Of a DNA stretch of 25,097 bases, positions 1 through 10,676 are shown in pieces; position 1 is the first letter of the stretch; each line of letters begins with the position of its first letter. A program made the translations under genes and the position numbers. This DNA is from Plantago elongata (Eukaryota; Streptophyta; Magnoliopsida; Lamiales; Plantaginaceae), in NCBI GenBank assembly GCA_036897095.1, contig JAYMSP010002288.1, forward strand, positions 1-25,097, in the 5' to 3' direction. The notes beneath the pieces were generated by a model that saw only the letters and a program-made list of their open reading frames with translations, had not been told where the DNA came from and did not search any database.

Positions 1-67
1 TAAGTGGTGGATTGTTTTCACTTCCATGTTTGTAATAGGACTTTAAGATAGTCATGGTTGACTGATC

Positions 68-82
68 AAAAGGGGGGGAATT
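68..82 (+). other. polypurine tract of element A
   Basis: The purine run AAAAGGGGGGGAA at 68-80 lies two bases before the TG that starts the LTR. In LTR retrotransposons this tract primes plus-strand DNA synthesis. It fixes the orientation of element A as plus. Confidence 0.75.
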
Positions 83-1080
83 TGTTAGGAATATCTGTTT
101 TTTTTTTATCAATCACCATATGACTTATCTTTAGTACATAAAGGTGACTTGTACTCTTGGTTCACTTGAACATTGTAAAAGAGGAAATCACTTAGTATGT
201 TAGTCAAGTTAAACTTGTAATAGTATTGATAGGTCTCTGAATGTAATTTTATATTTTGAGAAGGTCATGAAGAAGGATCCTAGCAATAGAGTTTAATCGA
301 AGATTTGAAGACTAAAGATTGCACAAGTTTGATAAAGACATAATGATTAGTCTATTCAGATAGACTATGTTCAGAAATCATATTGTTTAATGCATTTGGC
401 ACGTTACATGTCTCTGAATATATGACATCATTGAGTCAAGGAGCATGCTAGCTTTCAGAAAGCCAGGACAAGAAATAGTACAGTGTATTAATTATACCGA
501 CTGAAAAGTCGATCAAGCTTAGTCCTCTCTGAAATATGAGAAAGTGATTTCTAAGTACTTATTTCAAGATATCAACGGATTGAATCCTGAGAAGGTCTAA
601 TGGATATTATTCAAACGACTCTCAAATTTATCTATAAATATTACCACTTAGAAGCTGAGAAATACACACACGAACTATGCTCATATTTTCATATCAAGCA
701 AGTATTCTCTCAAGCATTCTTACTACAATTTTCCAAGCTCACAGTTGCAACTATAAAAGCTTGAAGAATCACTAGTAGTACTAAGTGTCATGTACCTTAA
801 CAAGTGTTTGTTATATGTGAAAGAGTTGAACACTCAGACACCCTTTCTGAAGTTCATTTCTCCATAACGGATATCAACACCTGGGTCAGAAAGGAGAAAC
901 CTACCATATACTGAACAAGTATATTAAGTAGCGTAATCTCTTCAAGCTCTCTATATAAATAGCTGAAAAGTTATTAAGAGAAGCCTGACAACAATCATAT
1001 AACCAACACCATCAAGGTGTGGAGTACATGATGTACTTGGTTGGGGAAATCAAGGAAAAGCTCCAAGGTTAATCCTAAAG
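83..1080 (+). repeat. 3' LTR of element A
   Basis: The LTR starts TGTTAGGA at 83 and probably ends near 1073-1080 at TCCTAAAG, an imperfect inverted match to the start (expected TCCTAACA). A TATA box, TCTATAAATA, lies at 631-640, a reasonable position for the retrotransposon promoter. A second TATA-like string, CTATATAAAT, lies at 951-960. The right end is inferred from the terminal inverted match and from the start of element B's reading frame. It could be off by tens of bases. Confidence 0.6.
631..640 (+). promoter_or_regulatory. TATA box in the element A LTR
   Basis: TCTATAAATA fits the plant TATA consensus and lies about 550 bp into the LTR. It would start element transcription roughly 30 bp downstream. 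Activity is inferred. Confidence 0.5.
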
Positions 1081-1110
1081 TATGACATTCAGAGCATCCA
1101 ACTCATTGAT

Positions 1111-2945
1111 CTACAACAAGGCCATCTTATCACCTTCAGTGAGTGTACTTGCAGAAAGAGTTTCAACACTACTAATTAGTGTTGGTTCAACAGAGGTGTC
1201 AACATTGACCTCAACATTGCCAGTTTCAGCAACAATATTGGAGGGACCAACTTCATCAGCAGCAGCAACAACAGGCTCATTGCCTTCATCCATGACTTCT
1301 GGTTCATCATCCACAGCAGGAGCAACCCAAGGGGGATAACACACCCTTTCAACAGTGGCCAACAATTTCCAATTTACTCCAACCTTTTGAAACTTGCTTT
1401 CATAGAGTTCCCTTTCAAACACTTCCAGGCCTTGAAGTTTGAGAACAACAAAGATGGTTGCAGACATGATCAAGTGGTCAACATCTCCCCTATTCTTGTA
1501 GCTGTCAAGATGCCTAAGGATCCATACTCCTAAATTCACATTGAGACCCATTTTGATCCTGTACAGGAGTGTTCCAGCTTCCTGGCTCAGCTGGTTGTTT
1601 TTAGCAGTAGTAGCCAATTATAGATGCACAACCTATCCAATACAGACACCAAAGAGGAGTAGTGTTTCAAGGACAGTATACCCTTTTCCCCCAAGTTTGA
1701 ACCTTGTTCAGAGTGAGTATTTTATCAACATCATCCAAAGTAACATCTAAAGGAGTCTCAACCTCATTCTTATTTCTATACAACACATAGTTGATGTTCT
1801 CGGCCCTAATGGTGTAAACCTCTCATCTCATGTACACAATGTGGTACTTTTTTCTACTAGGATCTCCAAAAGTATCAGAAAGATTGGCATGAAACTCCTT
1901 AATAACAGCAGCAACGTAAGGAGCATAAGAATTAATAGCATGTACAACTTCCTATCATGCAAAAACTCAATCAAATTGTACTTTTGAAACTCCTTTTCAT
2001 CTGTCATTCTCTAAACATCTATTGCCCTAGTGGCCAATTCTTCATACTTATCAGAGTTCTCTTGAGAATAAAAGCAGAAATCAAGAGGAGCTTCATCATT
2101 CCAATCAGGGCCTACACCAGTTTCAACAGGAATTTCAGGTTCAGGAATTACCTCTTCCATTGCAGATGTGTCTGTATCCATTGAGTCATCTTCAGACTCA
2201 GCCATATACTCAACAACATAGTCTTCTGAATCTTTTGTATCCTCATAACTAATATCTTCACTGTGGTGAGAAGGGGGATTTTCAGCAGCCTGATTTACCG
2301 TTGTTGTTGACCCAGCAGTGTGGTCAACATCCATACTGTCAGTGAGGGTTTTCTCAGAATCCTATGAGTTGTCCACAACCTTCTCAACCCTCTCCTCAAC
2401 ATTGTCATCAACTATGTCTTCAACATTGTGCTCAACATGCACATCATCTGGAGTGTTTTTTTGATATTTTCACCTTGATTTTCCCCCAAATTATTGGGTT
2501 TCCAATTGGCCTCAAAATTTACCTCAAACGGAGGATTTCTAGTCGCCGGAGGCGAAGAATTGATGGTAATTTCCTTCACAGTCTCACTCGGCATATTTTC
2601 TTCTTCCAAGTTTTCTCCAGACTCAAGTTTCAACAAAGTCTCAGCAGCAAATTTTGAGTTTTGAGTGGGGGAGGGAGTATCAGGGACCGTCTCTGGTGAG
2701 AGATTGAAAGTGACTGGATCAGGTTCATCAACATGAGCCAATTCTTCAACCGGAATCTCGAAATCCGGAGCTTTGGCTCGAATCGGAGCTGGGTAGGTTG
2801 ATTTGGAGATCTTGATAACAGGGTGGGAGTTTTGGAAGGGCTAGATATGGTGGAGCTTGGTGTTGATGAAGATGATGAGTTTGACGATGATGGAAAGAGC
2901 AGGGGTGAGCAGTGGGAAAGTTTGAGTTTTGTCTTGATATGAGTG
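1111..2945 (-). pseudogene. Envelope-like / third ORF of element B, broken
   Basis: Three open stretches on the minus strand (about 2780-2412, 2334-2011 and 1617-1111) read as pieces of one protein separated by stops or frameshifts. The first part is Pro/Ser/Glu-rich. A Val-Glu-Asp-rich repeat (units such as HNVED, DNVEE) lies at 2440-2370 just before a stop at about 2363, and the same style of acidic sequence resumes in the second piece. The last piece has a more globular N-terminal part (LSQEAGTLLYRIKMGLNVN) and an acidic Val-rich tail ending MALL. Its place after RNase H matches the envelope-like frame known from Sireviruses, whose function is not established. It also resembles sequences labelled putative plant transposon protein. 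The family assignment is inference from position and composition. The C-terminus may be cut by element A. Confidence 0.55.
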
Positions 2946-4235
2946 AATGTTAAAACTCAAATTAGGGTAAAAAGGTTAAGTAGAAAGTGAAAGGATGGTT
3001 GAGTGGTTAAGTTGAGGGATAATGAGGCGGATTTTTCGGAGATGATGGGAATAATGGGCCATCCAAAAAAGCAGGTCCAATTTGGTAGTTTTGGTGAAAG
3101 TTGAGTAAATTTTGGGTTGTGTTTGGTCTCTTGAAAACCTGCAAATATGTATGAAAGCACAAACAAAAAAATCTGTACACAACTATTAATCCAGAATTAA
3201 AGTTGTTAGTGACACAATATTCGTTGAATCATAGAGAAAAAATAGAAAGGACAAACCCTAAGAAGGTTGACTTTTCTTTCAAATGACCAAACAGTGACTC
3301 AATACGAAAGAGCAAAGGACCACTAACCTAACCAGCCCAACTGATGACCTATGACTCCCCCTCAAACCCAGATCAAAAAACACATAAGAGAACATAAGTG
3401 AAAAGTAGATAATAAGCAACAAGTACTCCAAGAACTGTCAATGATGACCAGAATGTTGGCTCAACAGTGAAGACAACATTGGTAAATCAAACCACTCTTA
3501 TTGTAAGTCAGTCAGTCACTAAGCTCCAAGGAATGTTGGTCCGATTAACACCATTGATGTTGGAGGCAAGATAGAGCGAGATAGAATGCAACATGAAACA
3601 CACTCAACATTGCCCCGAACAGAAAATTAAATAGAAAATAAATTGCATAAAAAAAATAAATTATTGGCACAGTGAGTATAACACATTGAATGCAGGCAAT
3701 GAACCGGAGTCCCATACACCCCAACAATATCACAAACTCTTTCAGCAAAACAGGTGTGCACATAGGACTGAATGTAGGCAGTCGAAACTCCATATACCCC
3801 AGGATCCCAATGCATGCACATTATCTGTCTCAGCTTTATAGAAACTACCTCAAAAAGACAATCACACTGAATGCGGGCAGCCTGAACCCCACACACCTCA
3901 GTATAAAAGTAAGTTGTATCTAGTAGTTCCGAGTGTAAAACCATAAGCATAAAAGAATGTAACAGCAAGCATGAATCAAGGCAGAGGAGTAAAAAGGCCA
4001 TAAAATAGCATCAATGGGTTTTACATGAACCAAACACCCAAGTCACTCAATTTCCTTCAATCTTGGTTTCAAGTAGACTTTCAAGACCTCTGCATCACCA
4101 CCATGAGTTACCAAACAGAGAACACACAAAAACAGAATTAGGAGCACACAAGCACAAAAAGTCAATGTTGACCGTGATGTTAAGTCAACATAGAAGCCAA
4201 CACTGCAATTCAGAGGGTACACAGACTAAGAGATC
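2946..4235 (-). other. Non-coding interior of element B between pol and the envelope-like frame
   Basis: No protein of a recognised family is visible on either strand. The stretch contains an imperfect C-rich repeat (3684-3899, listed separately) and several TTGAC/GTCAA motifs. Open frames here are short and overlap the repeat. A GGGGGAG string on the minus strand (about 3362-3356) resembles a purine tract but is not followed by an LTR-like TG boundary. Confidence 0.5.
3684..3899. repeat. Imperfect 35-bp repeat, three copies
   Basis: Three related blocks start at about 3684, 3766 and 3865. Each has the pattern TGAATG(C/T)(A/G)GGCA, then a variable part, then a C-rich end such as CCATACACCCC. 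The spacing is about 82 and 99 bp. The blocks have diverged, so they are old. They lie in the non-coding interior of element B and may be relics of a tandem array in the retroelement's 3' region. Confidence 0.55.
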
Positions 4236-7200
4236 TTCATAAACTGGAAAATCTTTCTTTATCTAATGGTTTAGTGAAAATATTAGCAAGTTGATTAGTA
4301 GTGTCTCTATGTTCTATGTCTATGACCCGCTTAGTAACAATGTACCTAAGAAATGATGTATTATATCAATGTGCTTAGTGCGAGCATAATGACATGATTC
4401 TTAGAAATATGAATGGCACTAAGTTTATCACAGAACATCAAAAGAGTATCACTTTGAAGACCATAGTCATGCAACATGTTTTTCAACCAAATGAGTTGAG
4501 ACACACAAATCCCAGCTACTACATATTCAGATTAAGCAGTTGAAATTGACACACAATTATGTTTCTTACTATACCAAGACACTAGATTAGCACCAAGATA
4601 GAAGCAACCTCCACTAGTGGATTTCCTATCATCTAGATCACCAGCCCAATCAGAATCACTAAATCCCACCAGATTAGTGTTTGAATCACAAGCAAACCAT
4701 AATCCAAGATTAACAGTTCCTGCTACATACCTGTAACTGGATTGAAACCTGGCACAAACACAAAAAGCAAAATGATATCTGATCTTGTGGCAGAAAGGTA
4801 TAGAAGACTCATAATCATAGATTTGTACAGTGTTGGGTCAACATCCTCCCCAACATCGATTTTGCTGAGTTTTAGTGAGGTAGCCATAGGAGTACTGCAA
4901 GGTTTGGCATTTTCAAATCCAAACTTTTTTACCAGATTCTTAGCATATTCTCCTGTGATAAGAACAACACATCGCCTTTTTTCTGAATTTGCAATCCAAG
5001 GAAGAAGGTGAGTTCACCAATCATGCTCATTTCAAAGATACATGTCATAGCTTCAACAAATTTGTTTACCATAGAAGAGTTAGTAGAACCAAACACAATG
5101 TCATCAACATAGATCTGAGATATGCAGATATATTTTGCCTTTTTTAGAATAAACAAGGTTTCATCACCATCCCCTTTCTTGAATCCAAAATTGACTAGGA
5201 ATTCAATTAGCCTAGCATACCAAGCTCTATGGGCTTGTTTCAGACCATACAAAGCCTTTTTCAATTTGAAAACATGATCAGGATATTTAGGATCCTCAAA
5301 ACCTTTGGGTTGCTCAACATAAACATCTTTGTCAATATAGCCATTTAGAAAAGCACTTCTTACATCCATCTGTTGAAGTTTTATCTTTAAACATCATGCA
5401 ATGGCTAACAAAAGACGAATAGATTCAAATCTAGCAACATGAACAAAGGTTTGATCAAAATCAATACCCTCAACTTGAGTATATCCTTGAGCAACAAGTC
5501 TAGCCTTGTTTTTTACTACCACACCTTGTTTATCACTTTTATTTTTGAAAATCCATTTAGTTCCTATGACATTAACATAAGGGGGGGGCGGGGAACTAAG
5601 GGATAGACTTCATTAGTTTAAAATTAGTGTAGTTCATCTTGCATGGCTTCTATCCAATAGTCTTTTTTCATTGCTTCTTTCACATTTTTGGGTTCAATTA
5701 AGGAGACAAAGCAGGAGGCACTTACTGATTGGCAGATTGTAGCATATCTTACAATTTCTTGTAATTTATCATGGTGTTACCTCTCAATGTCCTTCCTCCA
5801 ATTGAGCTTCCAATGATTTCTGAACTTGGATGATCCTTTCTGATTCAAGGAGGAGGATCTCTTCTTGCATTACCCAAGGAAACAATTTGAGTTTCAACAG
5901 TTGTTGTACTTTCCTGAGCTGGTTCAATGTCTATTTCAGCTTCTGATTCATCAGATGAGCCTGCAGTATCCAATGTTGAGTTTGGTGTTGGGTAAACATT
6001 GTTGTTAACAGTGTGACTGTTCTCAGGTTCATCAGTTGTAGATGCAGGTACAGGAGCTGGTTCATCATCAATACCTGTTTCAGGACTACATGGAGTAGAG
6101 GTCTCACCTACATTAACTTCTTTCTGAACAAAAGACTCAGCATCATCAAAAGAAACATTTACAGATTCTTGAATAATGTGAGTTCTAGGATTGTACACTC
6201 TGTAAGCATGACTATTCAATGAATATCCAATAAAGATCCCTTTATCACTTTTAGGATCAAACTTGCGTAGGTGTTTTCTATCATTTAGAATGTAGCAAGT
6301 GCAGCCAAACACATGATAGTATTTTAAATTAGGTTTTTTACCTTTCAAGATCTCATAGGTAGTGGATGGAGTTTCATGTTTAAGACATACTCTATTAATG
6401 ATATGACATGCAGTGTTAACAACTTCAGCCCACAACCTTTTAGGCAAATTCATAGAACTTAGCATGACCCTAGCCATTTCTTGCAAAGTTATATTCTTTC
6501 TTTCAGCAACCCCACTTTGTTGAGGAGTTTTTGGTGCAGAAAACTCATCAAATATACCTTTCTTATTGTAAAAATCAGAAAAGTATTAGTTTTCAAACTC
6601 TTTGCCATGATCAGATCTAATGCGTTGAACCACAATAGCATATTGAGTACTAAACCTAGCATGTCGTTTCTTGAAGGACTCAAATGTTTCAGAATTTTCT
6701 TTTAGAAAACGAAACCATGTGAATCTAGAAAAATCATCAACAATGACAAAGATGTACCACTTACCTCCTAAACTTTCTACCTCAATATGACCCATGAGAT
6801 CCATTGAAGTTCAAAATAGTTAAATGTACCTCTTTTGTTTCCATCAGGTGATAGAGAAGTGTATACAGTCCTAGTTTGTCCTTCAAGCAGTCATCACAAA
6901 CAATCTTACCTGAGTTTGTCAGTTTTGGCACACCAATTAATGCTTCAAGTTTGATAAGCTTTTCAAGGTTCATGTAGTTCACATGCCCCAACTTTTCGTG
7001 CCAAGTAGAAGCATCATTATTTTTTGCAAGATTGGAAGTGTGAGATGATGTCATCACATAGCAATTGTCAAGAGCCCTTGTACATGTCATCACAGTTTTC
7101 TTTTCTACACAACCTTCAACTAAAACGACATTCTTTAAAGGCGGGATACCCTTGTAAAGAAAGAACACATTTATCCAAAATCTTACTCTTATATCATCCA

Positions 7201-7770
7201 CCATAGGTTACCAACCCTGATCTTTGAGGGATATACTCAGTAAGATTCTTTGGATTTCCAGTCATGTGACGGGAACAACCACTATCAAAGTACCATTTTT
7301 CCTGCATTGTTAGGAGAAGTAGCAACAAAAAAGGCAACATTGCAAACTATCTTTTCTCTAGGAGTCCAAACTCTTTTTCTCACATTAGGATTCAGTAGAG
7401 ACTGGGATTTTTTACCTTGAGATGAAGTGGTAGAAGGTACCTGTTTTACCTGAGACTGTTTGAATTTACCTGTTGGGTGTATTGTTGAGCTTGATGTTGA
7501 CACGACATTATGTTCATCATTGAGTGAACTCATAGTAGTTGTGGTTTGAAAGATCAACTCGGAAGCAGGTTTAGTGCCAATCAAAGTTCCATCTTTTTGT
7601 ATCTTACCTTTTTTAAGATCTTTCAGATAAAGAACACAAAAAGGTTTTTTGTGACCAGTTTTAAGATAGTATTGACACACAAAGGTTATCTTAGTTTCAA
7701 TTGAAGACTCACCCTCTTCTTTAACAAAGACAGGACCACTAACAAGTTCAGACAAGGTTTGTAACTGCAC
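4236..7770 (-). pseudogene. pol polyprotein of element B (protease, integrase, RT, RNase H), broken
   Basis: The domains run in copia order. A degraded zinc-knuckle-like motif (CQYYLKTGHKKPFC) lies near 7670. The protease active-site DSGCSRHMTG lies at 7286-7257, split from the upstream frame by a frameshift near 7300. The integrase HHCC motif (WHEKLGH ... CDDC) lies at about 6995-6890. The integrase core shows Asp at MDLMG (about 6800), RSDHGKEFEN (about 6605) and the Glu in GVAERKN (about 6510), with a stop right after FEN. Reverse transcriptase includes MDVRSAFLNG, KALYGLKQA and the catalytic YVDD at 5111-5100. RNase H ends with IFTKPLD near 4275 and a stop. In life pol matures, copies and integrates the element. 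Frameshifts and nonsense codons near 7300, 6580, 5580-5370 and 4930, and throughout RNase H, make this copy non-functional. Confidence 0.85.
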
Positions 7771-7890
7771 TGCATATCACACCCTAATTTCTTTTCAAAG
7801 TATGAGTTATAAGAACTGCAATGCATCTAGATTGTAACTACAGTGCATATCACACCCTAATTTCTTTTCAAAATCTAAGTTATAAGAACC
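7761..7890. repeat. 73-bp tandem duplication inside element B
   Basis: The sequence GTAACTGCACTGCATATCAC and its continuation (starting 7761) recurs at 7834 with few changes through ATAAGAAC. The core GCATATCACACCCTAATTTC is identical in both copies. The repeat lies at the gag-pol linker and probably arose by slippage after insertion. Confidence 0.75.
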
Positions 7891-8303
7891 AGTGTATCCA
7901 AGACTTGTTGTACCATTATTGTCCATCTCAATCATCTCATTCAATTTAGAGGTGAAAGAGTTCCATTTAGAGATTATCTTCTTTTTTTTCTTTTTTTTTT
8001 TTTGCTCAGTTCAGAATTTACCTTCATAAGTTCACATTCCTTTCTTCTGAGCTCAACTTCCAGCTTCACAATTGTGTCTTTCAGACCATCATTCTCCTTT
8101 TCTGTTCTTTTGTACAGCTTTTTCAGTTTCTTCCATTCCTTCCGAAGTTTTTATACATTGATTTTAGTTCTTCTACCATTTGTTCATCAGTGTATTCTTC
8201 CTTGAATGGAATATATGTATCAAAATCAATTGAACCATGTAGACACAAGACATTAGTAGAAATTGATTTCTCAGGGTTAGTCCAGAACTATGAGTCATCA
8301 TAG
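7771..8303 (-). other. Degenerate gag-pol linker of element B
   Basis: Short minus-strand stretches read as a charged, Lys/Glu-rich linker, but the frame is lost several times. A pyrimidine-rich run of mostly T (about 7979-8003) adds a slippery homopolymer. This segment would have joined the gag knuckle region to the protease region in an intact Sirevirus polyprotein. No start codon or separate gene is supported. Confidence 0.45.
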
Positions 8304-9424
8304 TCAAAAAAAGACTACTTTTTTCATTGATGGCATCATAATGTTGACACCACAGTGGTTGTCAACATCGTCTAGTGCTGAGAGTAGACTTGTGGCATCA
8401 TTGTCCTCTTCATGTGCATCACCTGAGTCATCACTGAGAAAAGCAAGCAAATTATTTTTCTCATTTCGAAGAGTGTTAGAACATTCATTCTAATAATGAC
8501 CCCAACCTTGACATTCAAAACACCTAACCTTGCTAAGTTGATCATCACTTAGCTTAGAGCTGGAGTTAGACCTAACAGATTTTTTCATGAAATTACTAGT
8601 CCCTTTACTCGCAGAACCTTGGTTAGTGTTTTTTCTGATTTTAATTCTATCAAATATAGTGACCAGATTGTTGTATGTTTCATCAGACACATTAGAGTCA
8701 TCACTGCTATCATGCACATGTTCAATAACTTTATCTTTAAATTTGAATTGCAAAGACATACTACGGGTTTTGGTTCCTCTTCTCTCATTATCTTTCATCT
8801 CATAATTTTTCAAGTTGTTCATTAGAATATGAAAGCCCATAGTAGCCAAGTTTTGAGTATCTTGCAAAATAGTAACTTTAGTGTCAAATTTAGCAGAAAG
8901 AGACATTAAAGCTTTTGAAATCAACCGTTGATTTGAAATAGCATCACCAAGTTGTTGGATATCATTAAACATAATCATAAGTTTGCTAAAGTAAAACTCA
9001 CTGATTTATTCGTCATTCATTCTTAACTTTTTTCAAACTTAGACCGAAGCATGTGAAGTTTAGTTTGCTTAACACTATCATCACATTCACAATGCAATTG
9101 AAGTAAATCCCAAACTTGTTTGGCAGTGGTGCAATTTTGAACAATTTTAAACATGTGGATATCAACATGACTAAAGATAGCATTCAAAGATTTTTCATCG
9201 TAGGAGCTTAAGAGATACTGACCTGGATTGAATCTTTCTTCAGGAATTCGTATTATATCGCCATCAGCATCAGGTCCTTCAGTAGGCCACACATAGACTT
9301 CCACAACTGATCTCCAAGCTCGGACCTCAAGAGCTTTGATATGCGTCCTCATCTTGATTTGCCACAAGGTGTAGTTTGACCCATCGAGCACAGGTGGTTT
9401 GTTGACATTCGAGTAGACGTCCAT
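8304..9424 (-). pseudogene. gag of element B (UBN2-type capsid and CCHC knuckle), broken
   Basis: The likely start is ATG at 9424-9422 (MDVYSNVNKPPVLDGSNY), 42 bases downstream of the primer-binding site. The PPVLDGSNY...W motif, the SLNAIFSHVD segment and the AKQVWDLLQ segment are typical of plant copia gag proteins of the UBN2/DUF4219 type, especially Sireviruses. The frame breaks near 9025-8980 by a frameshift and a TAA, resumes with MIMFNDIQQLGD, and reaches a zinc knuckle CFECQGWGHY...C at about 8515-8478. A TAG replaces a sense codon inside the knuckle, and the frame then runs to TGA at 8304. Gag would build the virus-like particle that packages the RNA. This copy cannot. Confidence 0.8.
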
Positions 9425-9465
9425 TGTAGCATTACCAAATCCAAACACCAGAAATTAGGTGGCTG

Positions 9466-9477
9466 GCTCTGATGCCA
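9466..9477 (-). other. Primer-binding site of element B (initiator Met-tRNA type)
   Basis: The minus strand reads TGGCATCAGAGC, one base different from the usual plant TGGTATCAGAGC, which pairs with the 3' end of initiator methionine tRNA. It lies 3 bases inside the presumed LTR end, as in other copia elements. It sets the minus orientation of element B. Confidence 0.85.
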
Positions 9478-9480
9478 CTT

Positions 9481-10220
9481 ATTAGAACTATTGGACCGGG
9501 ATTGGTACTGGAACAGTAAACAATGTTGACTCTAGTGATGAGTCAACAATGCAGTCAACATTGATTGTCTATGTAAAGTAAATTGCATCGGATTGACAGA
9601 CAGATTTTCACAAATCAAGCCAGCATATATAAAATATGCTGACAGTGTCATAGGTTAAATTTCCACTAGTCAGAATAGCAAAATTACACAAGGAGTTTAA
9701 AGATCAATTACAAACGAATGATTAACTCACGGAAAACTAGACCTAGAATAAACTCGAACAAAAAATCTATTCTGGTCACTATCACGACGAATGATTCTCA
9801 AACACCTGTTTGATGAACACCCACAATATGATAGCAAGTACAAGTCTAGTAAGCAAGACACACAAATATGATGTGAATAGTAAAGACTTGGTGTGTTCTT
9901 GCAAAGCAGCTTCTCTTCTGTATATATATCGACTTCTTGTTCAAACAGGGAAAGGGAAAGCTGCGGTAACGAAGGTTTTCTTCTTTGCTTTTCTTGAGCA
10001 ACCTGCTAGAAGGAATTGTCTCAACATTGAATATCTTCTTCAATATATTTTTCATCATTGAATACTCTCTTTAATATATTTCCTTCTAGTCTTTGTCTTG
10101 AATATTCTTTCTATATTGTGGTTGATCTCTTGCTTCTTCTTAAAGGAAGTCTTCGATCAACAATTAATCCAATTACCAAGGTTGTTTTCTGCAAAATAAA
10201 CATTCAAACAAACACAACCA
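9481..10220 (-). repeat. 5' LTR of element B
   Basis: The sequence right of the primer-binding site is non-coding and has a minus-strand TATA box (ATATATATAC, about 9929-9920). The LTR end next to the primer-binding site reads TTCTAATA, probably a decayed TTCTAACA. The outer end is uncertain: a TG at about 10220 (TGGTTGTGTTTG on the minus strand) is the best candidate before remnant C begins. Within the LTR are a W-box-rich inverted cluster (9521-9563) and a perfect 10-bp inverted repeat (10006-10015 with 10080-10089). Confidence 0.55.
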
Positions 10221-10259
10221 TTGAGCTAATTAAGAAAGACAAGATTAGTAAATAAAGTG

Positions 10260-10470
10260 CATTATGTAATGACACTTTCATACTTCATGAGAAAACTACA
10301 CACATTCGATAGACTATCATTTCACAAGGAAAAAGTTTCAAGCTGGAACAAAACAAATGATTCATATTCCTATTACATGGTTGATATATCCACCAAACCA
10401 TTGGACAATGATTTGTTTACTACCTTTAGTTCCAAGATGCATGCATCTGATGAATATCCATATTCATCTT
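10260..10470 (+). pseudogene. C-terminal fragment of copia RNase H (element C)
   Basis: The stretch DISTKPLDNDLFTTFSSKM (about 10384-10440) followed by a TGA matches the usual end of copia pol, where a D-x-x-TKPL motif lies near the stop. A segment upstream in another frame (LHEKTTHIR at about 10285) resembles the NPVFHERTKHIE-type RNase H motif, so there is at least one frameshift between them. Only a fragment remains and no activity is possible. Confidence 0.65.
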
Positions 10471-10476
10471 GAGGGG

Positions 10477-10676
10477 TGTCGGGAGAAGCAAGATTGATCA
10501 ACACAACAACACAAGCTTTCCTTTTATAGAAAAACTTTCCTCTTATAGAAAGCTAGTTAGTTAGTTATGAGAGTTGGTTATAAATTCTAGCTAGCTCCTT
10601 CAATCTGTAAACTCAGTTGTTGTTCTTGTTCATTAAAGTTTCATCTCCTATTCAATATAATTTGGTTATTCAACCA
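10477..10676 (+). repeat. LTR of element C
   Basis: This starts with TGTCGGGAGA right after the purine tract and runs for about 200 bp of non-coding sequence, including a TATAGAAA pair and a short TTAG repeat. The end is uncertain. Confidence 0.4.

Larger units (their letters stand above)
1..1080 (+). mobile_element. 3' end of a SIRE-type Ty1/copia retrotransposon (element A)
   Basis: The window opens inside a plus-strand LTR retrotransposon. A run of four A and seven G (68-78) is directly followed by a sequence beginning TGTTAGGA at 83. This is the normal order of polypurine tract then 3' LTR. The next kilobase has no coding content and contains promoter-like TATA sequences, as expected for a Sirevirus-class LTR of about 1 kb. 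Past about 1080 the DNA changes to a minus-strand open frame of element B, so element A probably inserted into element B. The first 60-odd bases would be 3' untranslated sequence of element A. Its coding part and 5' LTR lie outside the window, so no target-site duplication can be tested. Confidence 0.7.
1081..10220 (-). mobile_element. Degenerate Sirevirus-like Ty1/copia element with a second, envelope-like frame (element B)
   Basis: On the minus strand the order is LTR (about 10220-9481), primer-binding site (9477-9466), gag with a CCHC knuckle, a second knuckle-like motif, protease DSG, integrase, reverse transcriptase, RNase H (end near 4236), a non-coding stretch, and a further reading frame at about 2945-1111. 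The copia order (integrase before reverse transcriptase), the gag type and the extra frame after pol are Sirevirus traits. Its 3' LTR is not seen: element A interrupts the left side. All coding parts carry stops and frameshifts, so the copy cannot act on its own. The right boundary near 10220 is approximate. Confidence 0.75.
10257..10676 (+). mobile_element. 3' remnant of a third Ty1/copia element (element C, Tork-like)
   Basis: The plus strand carries the C-terminal end of a copia RNase H, then a purine run GAGGGG (10471-10476), then an LTR-like start TGTCGGGAGA at 10477. Upstream parts of the element are missing where element B abuts it. Element C is therefore older than, or broken by, element B. 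The LTR end at CAACCA (10676) is a guess, because no inverted terminal match or target-site duplication was found. Confidence 0.6.

Noticed and set aside
1082..1339. Plus-strand open frame rich in Ser/Thr
   Set aside because: It is the antisense of the acidic Val-rich tail of the envelope-like frame on the minus strand, and low-complexity codons keep it open by chance.
3356..3362. GGGGGAG on the minus strand as the polypurine tract of element B
   Set aside because: No LTR-like TG start or similarity to the right-hand LTR follows it, and the envelope-like frame of the same element lies further downstream.
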